Shown here one piece after another: positions 52,023 to 60,925 of a stretch of 64,000 bases of DNA. The DNA is taken from assembly GCA_963678575.2 (NCBI GenBank), contig CAXXHV010000002.1:1054001-1118000 (forward strand), given 5' to 3'. This stretch comes from Pleomorphochaeta sp963678575. Lineage in GTDB: Bacteria > Spirochaetota > Spirochaetia > Sphaerochaetales > Sphaerochaetaceae. A program made the translations under genes and the position numbers. Numbering within the stretch: position 1 is the first letter of the stretch; every line of letters begins with the position of its first letter. The notes below the pieces were generated by a model. It was not told the DNA's origin and made no database searches. It saw only the letters and a program-made list of their open reading frames with translations.

Positions 52023-53522
52023 TTAATTTCCTCCTAATGAGAGTGCTAATATTTCTTGTGTTGAAGTTTCTGAGGGAAAGAGTTCCCCAACAATAACGCC
52101 TTGCCTCAAAACAATTATTCGATCACAGACACGCATTAATTCATTATATTCTGAAGACATTACTATTGTGGTTTTTCCTAAATTGCTTAATTTTCGAATT
52201 TGATTATAGATTTCTTCTTTAGCTCCAACATCAATACCTCTAGTTGGTTCATCCATTATTATTATATCCGGATTACCAATTAGCCATTTAGCAATAACAA
52301 CTTTTTGTTGATTGCCTCCAGATAAATTTTTGGTTGTCATTTTTACATCTAGTGGAAACAATTCTAACTCTTTTGTAATTTTAGTAGCTAATTTAGTTTG
52401 AAGTTTTTTATCTAGTAATTTATTTTTTTTCTCAATTAAATTTATATTAGCTCTTAACGTATTTTCTTCAACGGAATCATCTAGAAATAATCCTTCACTT
52501 TTTCTATCCTCTGGAATAAAAGCCATCTTGTAATTTTTTGCTTTTAAAGTAGAATTAATTCGAACCTTTTCTCCATTAATATATAAGTTACCACTACACT
52601 CACCTGCTGCACCAAAGAGACTATTTGCTAATTCACTTTTCCCAGCTCCAATTATTCCTGTTATACCAAGGATTTCTGACTTTTTTACTTCAAAAGAAAT
52701 TTTTTCTTTCATGATATTAGTTTTAAAGTTTTCGACTTTTAAAATAATCTCTTTATTACTAAAATTCTTTAAAATAGGGATAGTATCTAACTTTACATTT
52801 TTTCCAATCATTGCTAATACTAATTCGTCAGTATTGGTATTTTTGACCTCAAAGGTATTAATTTTTTCCCCATTTCTAAAAACAGTTGCTCTATCACATA
52901 CTTTAAAAACTTCATCCAAATAATGTGAAATATATATCATTGTTACTTTTTTTTGTCTCAATGAATCCATTATCTCAAATAATGTATCAATTTCTTTAGC
53001 TGACATACCGGTTGTTGGTTCATCAAGAAGTAAAATTTTTGCATCTAAGGCTAGAGCTTTAACAATTTCAATAATCCTTTTCTGCCCCATTCTTAAGTTA
53101 TAAACATATTCTTTAGGATTAATATCAATACCAAATTTTTGTAAATATTTGATACTTTCTTTATACATTTTATCTCTATCATATTTAGCAAAGATTCTGC
53201 TTGTAGGTTCATTCCCTAAAAAGATATTTTCACCTACAGTTAATGACTCAATCAAACTTAATTCTTGATATATAACTCCAATACCTTGTTCTCTTGCTTC
53301 TATTGGATTTAAAATTACAGTCTTTTTATTATCAATAAATATTTCACCCTCATTTGCTTGATGAACACCAGTAATTATTTTTATTAGAGTTGACTTACCA
53401 GCACCATTTTCTCCAAGAAGTGCATGTATTTCCCCTTCTCGTAAAGAAAAATCTATTCCTTTTAAGGCTTCAATTCCTCCAAAATGTTTTTTAATATTAA
53501 CAAGCTTTAATATTTCAGGCAT
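52023..53522 (-). CDS. rbsA: Ribose ABC transporter, ATP-binding protein (two domains)
   Basis: Two nucleotide-binding domains in 499 residues. The first has GENGAGKSTLIK, VIYQELSLIE and LLLDEPTTGM; the second has the looser GIIGAGKSELAN, FIPEDRKSEGL, LSGGNQQKVVIAKWL and IIMDEPTRGIDVGA. This is the standard RbsA/MglA arrangement, where the second domain is usually less active. Located between rbsK and rbsC. Confidence 0.94.
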   Translation of the reverse strand: MPEILKLVNIKKHFGGIEALKGIDFSLREGEIHALLGENGAGKSTLIKIITGVHQANEGEIFIDNKKTVILNPIEAREQGIGVIYQELSLIESLTVGENIFLGNEPTSRIFAKYDRDKMYKESIKYLQKFGIDINPKEYVYNLRMGQKRIIEIVKALALDAKILLLDEPTTGMSAKEIDTLFEIMDSLRQKKVTMIYISHYLDEVFKVCDRATVFRNGEKINTFEVKNTNTDELVLAMIGKNVKLDTIPILKNFSNKEIILKVENFKTNIMKEKISFEVKKSEILGITGIIGAGKSELANSLFGAAGECSGNLYINGEKVRINSTLKAKNYKMAFIPEDRKSEGLFLDDSVEENTLRANINLIEKKNKLLDKKLQTKLATKITKELELFPLDVKMTTKNLSGGNQQKVVIAKWLIGNPDIIIMDEPTRGIDVGAKEEIYNQIRKLSNLGKTTIVMSSEYNELMRVCDRIIVLRQGVIVGELFPSETSTQEILALSLGGN

Positions 53523-53525
53523 ATA

Positions 53526-54449
53526 TTACTTCTCCTTAAATATTTGCATTACCTTTGATAAAGTTGGTATAGAGGTTTGAGCCCCTTTAATTGTTGTACT
53601 TAAAGAAGCAATGGTATTTGCAAAGTTGATACAATATGAAAGTTCTTCATTTTTAGAAAGTGCAAAAGTGAGACCTGCTAGAAAAATATCTCCAGCTGCT
53701 GTTGTATCAATAGATTCCATAGGTATTGCCTCAACTAGCTTTATTGTATCTCCATCTTTATATACACAACCTTGTTTCCCTAAAGAAATAATTGGATGTT
53801 TTACTCCAAGTGAAATAAACTTATTTATACCTTTTTCTGCACTATCTAAACCATTAACAGCAATTTTTGTTAATATTTCAGTCTCAGTTTCATTAGGTTT
53901 CATATAATCAACTAATTGATATATTTCAGCAGGTATCCCATTCTTAGGAGCAGGTGCTGGATCTAATATAACCGTCATTCCCTTCGATTTTGCTATTTTT
54001 ATTGCTTGATAACAACTTTCAATTGGAATTTCCATTGTGATTTGTAAAATATCACATTCATCAAAAATACTTTGATTATTCAATACATCTTCTACACTTA
54101 ATTTTGCATTTGCTCCAGGATTGAACAAAATTGAATTTTGACCATGTGAATCAACCATAATCATAGCTACACCAGAGGTATCATTTTTCTCAATAATTAT
54201 AGGAGAAGTATCAACTCCAAGTTTTTGTTGTTCCTCAATTAACTGCTTAGAAAATAAATCATCCCCAAGTTTTGTAAAATATTTAACATTTGCACCTAAT
54301 TTACCCAAGGTTGCAGCTTGATTACCTCCCTTTCCTCCAGGATAAGTATTAAAATTATCAGTTTTAATAGTTTCTCCTGGTTTTGGTAATTCTTTAGTAA
54401 ACATAGTAAGATCAATATTTATACTACCCATACATAATATTTTTTTCAT
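53526..54449 (-). CDS. rbsK: Ribokinase
   Basis: A PfkB-family kinase that phosphorylates ribose to ribose-5-phosphate. GSINIDLTMFTKELPKPGETI, GGKGGNQAATLGKLGANV and the anion-hole/catalytic-base motif DTTAAGDIFLAGL near residue 250 are clear. 307 residues is normal. It starts 1 base after... the btpA-like gene's stop region and lies just before rbsA, consistent with the ribose function of the operon. Confidence 0.93.
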   Translation of the reverse strand: MKKILCMGSINIDLTMFTKELPKPGETIKTDNFNTYPGGKGGNQAATLGKLGANVKYFTKLGDDLFSKQLIEEQQKLGVDTSPIIIEKNDTSGVAMIMVDSHGQNSILFNPGANAKLSVEDVLNNQSIFDECDILQITMEIPIESCYQAIKIAKSKGMTVILDPAPAPKNGIPAEIYQLVDYMKPNETETEILTKIAVNGLDSAEKGINKFISLGVKHPIISLGKQGCVYKDGDTIKLVEAIPMESIDTTAAGDIFLAGLTFALSKNEELSYCINFANTIASLSTTIKGAQTSIPTLSKVMQIFKEK

Positions 54450-54450
54450 A

Positions 54451-55278
54451 TTATAAGGTACCTCTAAGTTTTTCTATTTCTTTCATAAAAGCCTTGGTTC
54501 TTTCATAAGAAACTGGATTTTTCCAATTGTTGTCTTCTTTAAACCAACTACCAATAATTGCAGCATCTGCAATACTCATTAATTGACTTGCATTTTCTAA
54601 TGAAACACCACTACCTAAAATAATTGGTAATTTTACTGCTTTCTTAGCCTCAAGTACTCTTTCTGGTGTCGGAGGCATACCAGTGTCAAATCCAGTGACA
54701 ATAATAGCATCACCACCTTCAGCTTCAACATCCATAGCTTGTTCAGCAACACTTCTATCATGAATTATGTAATGAGATCCATGTTTAACATTTACATCAC
54801 AAAAAACTTGAATATCATCTGCTCTTAAATTATGTCTAAGTCTTGCAGTCTCAGCAGCAACAGAATCAACAAATCCTACTTGAGAAATAAATGAATTACA
54901 CCATTCAAATACTCTAATCCATTTTGCATTTGAAGATACAGCACAAACCATAGATTCAGGTGCACCATTCATATGACAATTAACTCCAACAGGTATTTTT
55001 ACATTATTTGAAACTTCATTTACTGCAACCGCTAAAGCTGCTACTGTTGCCTTTGAAATATCTAATCCTTTTTGATAAGGATAATCCCAAATATTCTCTA
55101 TTTGTAAACCGTCAACTCCTGCTTCTTCTAATATTTTCGCTTCTTCTTGAGCTATATGAATTATTTTCTTCATATCCATAATTGTTGGATTATACATTGG
55201 AGAACCAGGAAGAGGTCTTAGATGGACCATTCCAATTATGGGTTTAGGTTTTTCAAAAATTGATATTAAATTATTCAT
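54451..55278 (-). CDS. BtpA/SgcQ-family TIM-barrel protein
   Basis: A 275-residue protein with the BtpA signatures GMVHLRPLPGSPMY, VDGLQIENIWDYPY, VNCHMNGA, DVNVKHGSHYI and IIVTGFDTGMPP. BtpA was named from photosystem I biogenesis, and SgcQ from a sugar operon; the biochemical activity is not settled and TIM-barrel architecture suggests a nucleoside or sugar-phosphate enzyme. Its position between rbsD and rbsK suggests work on ribose or ribose-derived nucleosides. Confidence 0.85.
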   Translation of the reverse strand: MNNLISIFEKPKPIIGMVHLRPLPGSPMYNPTIMDMKKIIHIAQEEAKILEEAGVDGLQIENIWDYPYQKGLDISKATVAALAVAVNEVSNNVKIPVGVNCHMNGAPESMVCAVSSNAKWIRVFEWCNSFISQVGFVDSVAAETARLRHNLRADDIQVFCDVNVKHGSHYIIHDRSVAEQAMDVEAEGGDAIIVTGFDTGMPPTPERVLEAKKAVKLPIILGSGVSLENASQLMSIADAAIIGSWFKEDNNWKNPVSYERTKAFMKEIEKLRGTL

Positions 55279-55287
55279 AATGTATCC

Positions 55288-55731
55288 TTAAAAATTTACG
55301 CCAGCAACTAAAATTATATAAGAATATGGACTATGTTCACCTGTTCTTACAAATGTTTTTACTTCCTTACCCTCTAGGGCCCCATTTAACCAAAGATTTT
55401 TCATATCATCATGTGCTATTGTATTTTCAACTAACGCATTACCTTTATTATCAAAATTCTTAATAATTTCTGTAAAGGTTTTATAATGATCAGGATTAAC
55501 CGTTTTTGTCTCTTCACTTACAATATAACTTTCAACAACTAATTCTTCTAATACAGCTTTTAATACATCTTCAACTTTAGGAATATCTTTAACTACAGCT
55601 AAATCAACACATTGTGTCATTTCATGTCTTGGAAACGGACAACCAATATCACCTATTAAAATCATATCTCCATGACCCATTCTTGCTATTGCATTTAATA
55701 GTGCAATATTTTGAATACCACTTTTTTTCAT
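55288..55731 (-). CDS. rbsD: D-ribose pyranase (RbsD/FucU mutarotase family)
   Basis: RbsD interconverts pyranose and furanose ribose forms so that ribokinase can act. LLNAIARMGHGDMILIGDIGCPF contains the catalytic His of the family and PHxxxCVDLA-type sequence follows; the C-terminus has VRTGEHSPYSYIIL. 147 residues is the usual length. ATG 55731 has AGGAG eight bases upstream; the longer frame to 55749 overlaps that site. First structural gene after the regulator, with an operator palindrome 20 bases ahead. Confidence 0.9.
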   Translation of the reverse strand: MKKSGIQNIALLNAIARMGHGDMILIGDIGCPFPRHEMTQCVDLAVVKDIPKVEDVLKAVLEELVVESYIVSEETKTVNPDHYKTFTEIIKNFDNKGNALVENTIAHDDMKNLWLNGALEGKEVKTFVRTGEHSPYSYIILVAGVNF

Positions 55732-55750
55732 CACTCTTTCTCCTATCAAT

Positions 55751-55762
55751 TTAAACGTTTAA
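55751..55762. promoter_or_regulatory. LacI-family operator copy before rbsD
   Basis: The perfect 12-base palindrome TTAAACGTTTAA, part of the 16-base ATTTAAACGTTTAACT that also occurs at 56793-56808. CG-centred palindromes of this type are the usual LacI-family site. It lies between the regulator stop and rbsD. Confidence 0.8.
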
Positions 55763-55778
55763 CTCAATTGTAAAAAAA

Positions 55779-56777
55779 TTAGATTGAATTTCTAATTTTC
55801 AATTGTCCTTCAATTACAATTTTAGTTGGCTGTTTTTCATTATCTTTTAGTTGGTCTAATATCATCGATCCAACTACTTTACCTATTTTATCTGTGGGAG
55901 TTTTAAAGGTAGTTAAAGCAGGTTGAATAAATTTTGAGAAAAAGATATCGTCATATCCTACAATACCTACTTGGTCTTTTATCTTCATACCCATTTTTTT
56001 AACAGCTTCTATTGCGCCCCAAGCTGCAATATCACTTGTAACAAATACTGCAAGCCTATCTTGAATATTTATTGTAGACAAAATTTCACTCATTGACTCA
56101 AAGCCATGTTCAAAAGTAAATTCTGTTCTAACAACCTTTATATCATCTTTTTTTATTCCACATTTTACTAAAGTGTCAGCAAATCCCTCAAGTCTTATGT
56201 TTGCATTTGGAACATTTTCTGGTCCAGATATACAAGCAAATGATTTATATCCTGCATTATAAGCATATTGAGCTATCATTGCAGAACTTCTTATGTTATC
56301 AGTATATACAAAAGAAAAATTATTATTTTTTTTAAATTCTGGTCTATCCACTATTATTATTGGCATTTTTATATCTGATGGAAAAAGTTCTTCTTCTAAT
56401 CTTGGAGCAATCATAATTATACCATCTACTTGATTACTAGAAATAAATTTAATTAAAGCCTGTCTTTCTTTCTCGGCACTTTGATCAGTATCAACAACTA
56501 TTAATTGATAGTTGGACTTATTTACAATTGCTTGAATAGATTTTAAAATTTCTCCAAAAAACGGGTTTGTAATATCTGGTAAAATCACTGCAATTGAATA
56601 ATTCTTATTACATTTCAATGCTCTTGCAGCATAATTAGGTTGATATTGTAACTCTTTCATACATTTTAATATTTTAGCTTTTGTATCTGGGTTAACAAAC
56701 TTCTTTCCAGTAATTACATTAGAAACAGTTGCTATTGAAGTATTAGATAATTTTGCGACATCTTTTATAGTAGCCAT
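55779..56777 (-). CDS. LacI-family transcriptional regulator of the ribose operon
   Basis: A 332-residue LacI protein: TIKDVAKLSNTSIATVSNVITGKKFV is the HTH (quoted in part: DVAKLSNTSIATVSNVI), hinge YQPNYAARAL follows, and the periplasmic-binding-protein-like ligand domain has DTDQSAEKERQALI, DGIIMIAPR and VGYDDIFFSK. Operator-like palindromes flank the gene on both sides. It probably represses itself and the rbs genes until the sugar (or a derivative) binds; a RbsR role is inferred. Confidence 0.9.
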   Translation of the reverse strand: MATIKDVAKLSNTSIATVSNVITGKKFVNPDTKAKILKCMKELQYQPNYAARALKCNKNYSIAVILPDITNPFFGEILKSIQAIVNKSNYQLIVVDTDQSAEKERQALIKFISSNQVDGIIMIAPRLEEELFPSDIKMPIIIVDRPEFKKNNNFSFVYTDNIRSSAMIAQYAYNAGYKSFACISGPENVPNANIRLEGFADTLVKCGIKKDDIKVVRTEFTFEHGFESMSEILSTINIQDRLAVFVTSDIAAWGAIEAVKKMGMKIKDQVGIVGYDDIFFSKFIQPALTTFKTPTDKIGKVVGSMILDQLKDNEKQPTKIVIEGQLKIRNSI

Positions 56778-56794
56778 TAATTCGTCCTTTTCAT

Positions 56795-56806
56795 TTAAAC
56801 GTTTAA
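56795..56806. promoter_or_regulatory. LacI-family operator overlapping the operon start point
   Basis: The palindrome TTAAACGTTTAA, identical to the copy at 55751-55762, lies 3 bases downstream of the -10 box, so a bound repressor would block initiation. Confidence 0.85.
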
Positions 56807-56809
56807 CTA

Positions 56810-56837
56810 ATTATAACTCAACTTTAAAATCTGTCAA
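56810..56837 (-). promoter_or_regulatory. Consensus promoter of the lacI-rbs operon
   Basis: TTGACA (56837-56832) and TATAAT (56815-56810), both exact consensus, are separated by 16 bases on the minus strand. The operator follows directly. Confidence 0.85.
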
Positions 56838-56898
56838 GATTAAATTTTATTTTTTTAATTTCAAGAAATTATATCACTATTCAGTATTAAAATATAAA

Positions 56899-56931
56899 GG
56901 CATTGAAAAATAAATATGATTTTTCAATGCC
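56899..56931 (-). terminator. Terminator after the MATE gene
   Basis: Perfect 12-base stem GGCATTGAAAAA/TTTTTCAATGCC with a 9-base loop, followed on the minus strand by TTTATATTTT. Confidence 0.75.
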
Positions 56932-56961
56932 CTTTAATTTTAAAATTAACTTTTTAAAAAA

Positions 56962-58332
56962 TTAATTCATAACTAATATTTGCTCATTAGTATGTTTTTG
57001 ATTCATTTCTTTAATAAAAGTTAGACTCAATAAAAATGCAATAAATGTTGTTGTAATATCTGCAATTGGTTGCGCAAAGATAAAACCTTTAAATCCAAAC
57101 GCTGAATTTAGTATAAACAATAGTGGAAGATAAATAATACATTGTCTTCCAAGTGAAATCATCATTGCTTTAATTGCTTTTCCTGTTGCTTGGAATGTTA
57201 CCATAACTGTAAATTGCACTCCAAAGAAAGGGACACACCAAGTAAAGGCTTTTAATATTTGAGTTCCAGCTTGAACAGTTAAATCATCATCAATAAACAA
57301 TCTTATAATATTATCTCCATATACTAAGAATATAAAAGTAAAGAAAAGAGAAACTAATGTACCATATATAATTGTTGTTTTAAAGCCTTGCTTTAAACGA
57401 TCAAATTTTCTTGCTCCATAACAATATCCTGCAAATGGTTGATAACCTTGTGCTAACCCTATTACCAACATAACAACCATTGAATTAACTCTCATTTGTA
57501 TACCATTACCAGCAACAACATAATCACCATACGTAACAGCTATTACATTAACTAAAATAAATGAAATACTCATAACAATGCTTGATAAAGCTGCAGGAAC
57601 CCCAATCTTAAAGGTTTCTGCATAAATTCTTTTACTAGGTTTAAAATCTTTTATATTAATTGAAAGCATTGAATTATTACCAACAAAATGAAAAATAAAA
57701 TATAAAACACTAAAAAGATTACCAATAATTGTAGCCCAAGCGGCTCCAGCCGACCCCATATCAAAAACTAAAATAAAAAGTGGATCTAAAATAATGTTTA
57801 ATACAATACCAATCACCATACCTTTCATTGCTTTATCAGTGGCCCCTTCACTTCTAATAAGACCAGCTAATGTTACATTTAGTATTGGGAATATACAGAA
57901 CACAGTCATAACCAATAAATATTGTGATGTTGGTAAAATTGTTGAAGCAGAGGTTCCAATTAAATTTAATATTGAATTTTGAAATAACAAAAAAACAAGT
58001 GTAAATACTAAACCAATTAAAATTGCAGTATAAAAAGCAACTGAATTAGATTTCTTAGCTTCATAATATTCTTTTGATCCTAATTTTTGAGAGATATAAC
58101 AAGAAGTACCACTTGCAAAAATATTACCTGCAGCTTGAAACATCATTATTAAAGGAGAAGCTAAACTAATAGCAGCAACTAAATTTAAATCACCTGTTTG
58201 CCCGATAAAATATGTATCAGTTAAGTTATATATCATTGCCATAGCCATAGCCAACATTGTCGGCAATGCTAATTTTAAAATAGCCTTTCTTACAGGTAAA
58301 TTTTCTAATATATCTATTTTATTCTTATCCAT
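56962..58332 (-). CDS. MATE-family multidrug efflux transporter
   Basis: A 456-residue, 12-helix protein of the MATE family: AILKLALPTMLAMAMAMIYNLTDTYFIGQ at the start (in parts), LIRSEGATDKAMKGMVIGIVLNIILDP and GLAQGYQPFAGYCYGARKFDRL are classic. Such proteins expel cationic compounds in exchange for Na+ or H+. It overlaps the marR gene by 8 bases, so the two are coupled and probably induced together. Confidence 0.92.
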   Translation of the reverse strand: MDKNKIDILENLPVRKAILKLALPTMLAMAMAMIYNLTDTYFIGQTGDLNLVAAISLASPLIMMFQAAGNIFASGTSCYISQKLGSKEYYEAKKSNSVAFYTAILIGLVFTLVFLLFQNSILNLIGTSASTILPTSQYLLVMTVFCIFPILNVTLAGLIRSEGATDKAMKGMVIGIVLNIILDPLFILVFDMGSAGAAWATIIGNLFSVLYFIFHFVGNNSMLSINIKDFKPSKRIYAETFKIGVPAALSSIVMSISFILVNVIAVTYGDYVVAGNGIQMRVNSMVVMLVIGLAQGYQPFAGYCYGARKFDRLKQGFKTTIIYGTLVSLFFTFIFLVYGDNIIRLFIDDDLTVQAGTQILKAFTWCVPFFGVQFTVMVTFQATGKAIKAMMISLGRQCIIYLPLLFILNSAFGFKGFIFAQPIADITTTFIAFLLSLTFIKEMNQKHTNEQILVMN

Positions 58333-58777
58333 TATTATTTCCTTTTTTTTTATCTTTTGTTAAAGATAATTCATATATTTTCTTTGTGATTCTTACATAT
58401 TCATTTGCATCAGCTTCACCAAGATCTTCTAACATTTTTGACAATTCTGATATAATTTCGTTTTGATATGTCAATCCAAGAGTTCTCCCATTATCCGTTA
58501 AATTAACAATAATTTTTCTTTTATCAATCAAATCTTGAGTTCTTTTTATCAAATTTTGCTCTTCAAGTTTATTCAATATACAAGCAATTCTAGCTGTTGA
58601 AACCCCCATAAAATCACTTATTTTCTTTGGATGAACACCATCCTCAATTTCAATAAGATATCCGATAACTCTTTTTTCTCCACGGATAATATCTAATCCA
58701 TGAATATCATTTGCCTTGTTTCTTAACAAAGAAAATTGATATTTAATTAATTGAGTTGCTAAATCATAATAAATCAT
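58325..58777 (-). CDS. MarR-family transcriptional regulator
   Basis: A 150-residue winged-helix protein; GLDIIRGEKRVIGYLIE, the recognition region PKKISDFMGVSTARIACILNKLE (quoted in part: KISDFMGVSTARIACIL), and wing DLIDKRKIIVNLTDNG are typical. The palindrome at 58836-58850 next to its promoter is the likely binding site, and the MATE pump the likely target. A loss of repression in the presence of a drug-like ligand is inferred from the family. Confidence 0.9.
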   Translation of the reverse strand: MIYYDLATQLIKYQFSLLRNKANDIHGLDIIRGEKRVIGYLIEIEDGVHPKKISDFMGVSTARIACILNKLEEQNLIKRTQDLIDKRKIIVNLTDNGRTLGLTYQNEIISELSKMLEDLGEADANEYVRITKKIYELSLTKDKKKGNNNG

Positions 58778-58835
58778 TATTTATTCCTGCTATTTTATGT
58801 TATTGAATTAAAACTATACATTGAAATATAATATT

Positions 58836-58850
58836 GCTAACACTGTTAGC
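58836..58850. promoter_or_regulatory. Probable MarR operator
   Basis: A perfect 15-base palindrome, GCTAACA-C-TGTTAGC, one base downstream of the -10 box of the marR-MATE promoter. Nearby TTAGCTAA at 58855-58862 repeats part of it. Confidence 0.75.
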
Positions 58851-58851
58851 G

Positions 58852-58880
58852 ATATTAGCTAATAGAGTTATTAATGTCAA
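58852..58880 (-). promoter_or_regulatory. Promoter of the marR-MATE operon
   Basis: TTGACA (58880-58875), a 17-base spacer and TAATAT (58857-58852) on the minus strand. Confidence 0.65.
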
Positions 58881-58987
58881 TTAATAACAAAAAAAATAAT
58901 AAATAATTTAAACTATAATTGATTTAAACTCTAAAAATAAGTATCGTTAATAAAACAAAGTTTCTATCTCTTTGGAAAGGAAAGTTT

Positions 58988-59272
58988 ATGTTATTTGCTG
59001 AAAAAATAAGACTCACTACTAGAAAAAACAAAGATATCAATTATTCAGATATAATAAGTATTTATATTGATTTTGGAATGGGCTTGAATGAATATTCTAA
59101 AGAAATTATCCATGATTTTTTAATCGATAATCCATATTCAATTAAAGCCAAAATACAACCATACCCCTTTTTAATACCTTACAAAGATAAAAATGGCAAT
59201 AAACAAGTAGTAGCTGTGGATATTAATTCAAAAATAGAATATTTAATTAAATTACCTAAAATATATTTTTAA
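58988..59272 (+). CDS. Small hypothetical protein
   Basis: A 94-residue frame with GGAAAGGAAAG just before the ATG, so translation is credible. The C-terminal half (FLIPYKDKNGNKQVVAVDIN) has beta-like alternation, and there is no signal peptide or membrane segment. I do not recognise a family. It starts about 100 bases from the marR-MATE promoter on the opposite strand, and the following 234 bases to the HD gene contain nothing I can name. Confidence 0.55.
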   Translation: MLFAEKIRLTTRKNKDINYSDIISIYIDFGMGLNEYSKEIIHDFLIDNPYSIKAKIQPYPFLIPYKDKNGNKQVVAVDINSKIEYLIKLPKIYF

Positions 59273-59506
59273 TAATATTAAAATAATTAACTTCTTATTA
59301 AATCAAATTCCATATATTAGTAATTAAATTAATAAATTATGAAACTATAAAAATAACCAGATATATTTGGTATAGATATTTTATTTGATAAAAATAAATG
59401 TGAAAATTTTAAAAAGATAAGTGAATCCTTTGTTGTCAATTTTATTTATATATTATTTTTTACTTTTTACATCAATAAAATAATTAATAAATATAAGGAA
59501 AAAATT

Positions 59507-60109
59507 ATGCAAGAAATTATAAACAATACATTAGCATATATAAAAGATTTTTTTAAAGATGATTATAGCGGCCACGATTATTATCACTCATTAAGAGTAT
59601 ATAATACTGCAATAAAAATTGCTGAAAATGAAAAAACTATTAGCAATTTATACATTATAAAATTAATAGCGCTTTTACATGATGTAGATGATTATAAGAT
59701 ATCTCCTACCACAAGTGAAAATTTGAATAATGCAAGGAGCTTTTTACACGAACAAAATATTGATGAAAATATAATCAATCATGTTTTATCAGATATAAAC
59801 AAGCTTTCTTTTAGCAAAAAAATTGATTCATCAACACTAAGTTTTGAGGGTAAAATAGTTCAAGATGCTGACAGACTTGATGCTATTGGCGCAATTGGTA
59901 TTGCTAGAACTTTTGCTTATGGAGGATCTAATGGTAAAATGTTATATGACTTAGAAAATAAAAAAGATTCTACAATCAAGCATTTCTATGATAAATTATT
60001 AAAACTTGACAAAATGATGAATACTGAATATGGGAAAAAACTATCTCAAGAAAGAACGGAATTCCTTAATACTTTCCTTAATCAATTTTATAAAGAACTA
60101 AATTTTTGA
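59507..60109 (+). CDS. HD-domain phosphohydrolase
   Basis: A 200-residue metal-dependent phosphohydrolase of the HD superfamily: GHDYYHSLRVYNTA contains the first His, ALLHDVDDYK the HD pair, VQDADRLDAIGAIGIARTFAYGG the final Asp (quoted in parts). The layout resembles YedJ/PgpH-like small HD proteins acting on nucleotides. AAGGA precedes the ATG. Substrate undetermined. Confidence 0.88.
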   Translation: MQEIINNTLAYIKDFFKDDYSGHDYYHSLRVYNTAIKIAENEKTISNLYIIKLIALLHDVDDYKISPTTSENLNNARSFLHEQNIDENIINHVLSDINKLSFSKKIDSSTLSFEGKIVQDADRLDAIGAIGIARTFAYGGSNGKMLYDLENKKDSTIKHFYDKLLKLDKMMNTEYGKKLSQERTEFLNTFLNQFYKELNF

Positions 60110-60217
60110 ATATTTCTCAAAAACTTTTACATTAACAATTTTCATCTAAATTTGTAATTTTATTTTTTATTAGAAAAATACATTTGACACACAAATATTG
60201 TATAATTATAATTAATT

Positions 60218-60805
60218 ATGAAAAAAATATTAATTACATTATTTATCCTATTTAATTTGAATATTTCATTATTCGCTTCTACTTCTTATCAAAAAGGAAT
60301 CGATATGAATTTTAATGATATAGGGATTTCTATAAATCAAAGAACTAATAATTTAAATATTAAAGCTACTTTGAGCTATCCTCTTTTTGCTATTTTAAAT
60401 AGCAGAGATAATTTTGATGAAGCGTCTTTACAAGATTTCTTTGAAACAATTTGTTTTCATGGTACTGTTAATTATAATCTAATAAATTTTAAATCATTTT
60501 TCTTAAATTTAGGGTTATGCTCTGATGTTTTTATGCAATTTGACTTTTCTAATGAACACTCTCATTATACTTGTTTTACAATTGGACCATATGGAGAGAT
60601 AGGTTATCACTTCAAAAAAAATGATAAAGATTATTTAGATTTATCATTTGGCTTAAACGTTCCTCTTATAGCTAGAGAAAATAAACACACAAATTATCTT
60701 GAAGATACGGATGAAAAATCTTGGAATGAATTAATTGATTATACTTCGTCACTTTATAATATGACTTTAATGTTATATAAAATTAATATTCTTATCCCCT
60801 TTTAA
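60218..60805 (+). CDS. Exported protein of unknown function, possible small outer-membrane barrel
   Basis: A signal peptide (MKKILITLFILFNLNISLFA) precedes about 175 residues rich in alternating hydrophobic strands, for example NFKSFFLNLGLCSDVFMQFDF and CFTIGPYGEIGYHF (a Gly-rich turn typical of outer-membrane beta proteins). The C-terminus is hydrophobic (INILIPF). The start has no ribosome binding site but a TATAATTA lies about 12 bases before it, so the mRNA may be leaderless. No family recognised. Confidence 0.6.
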   Translation: MKKILITLFILFNLNISLFASTSYQKGIDMNFNDIGISINQRTNNLNIKATLSYPLFAILNSRDNFDEASLQDFFETICFHGTVNYNLINFKSFFLNLGLCSDVFMQFDFSNEHSHYTCFTIGPYGEIGYHFKKNDKDYLDLSFGLNVPLIARENKHTNYLEDTDEKSWNELIDYTSSLYNMTLMLYKINILIPF

Positions 60806-60850
60806 AAAAAATCCAATTCAATAAAAATAATTTAAAATCAATTTTATTAT

Positions 60851-60920
60851 CTTTCTACATAATTTTTTGATATTATTATGTATTAAAAACTAAATTATGT
60901 AGAAAGCCTTTATTTTTTAT
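60851..60920 (+). terminator. Long-stem terminator after the exported protein gene
   Basis: A perfect 15-base inverted repeat, CTTTCTACATAATTT (60851-60865) and AAATTATGTAGAAAG (60892-60906), with a 26-base loop and a T-rich tail CCTTTATTTTTTAT. It lies between two convergent genes. Confidence 0.65.
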
Positions 60921-60925
60921 AACGA

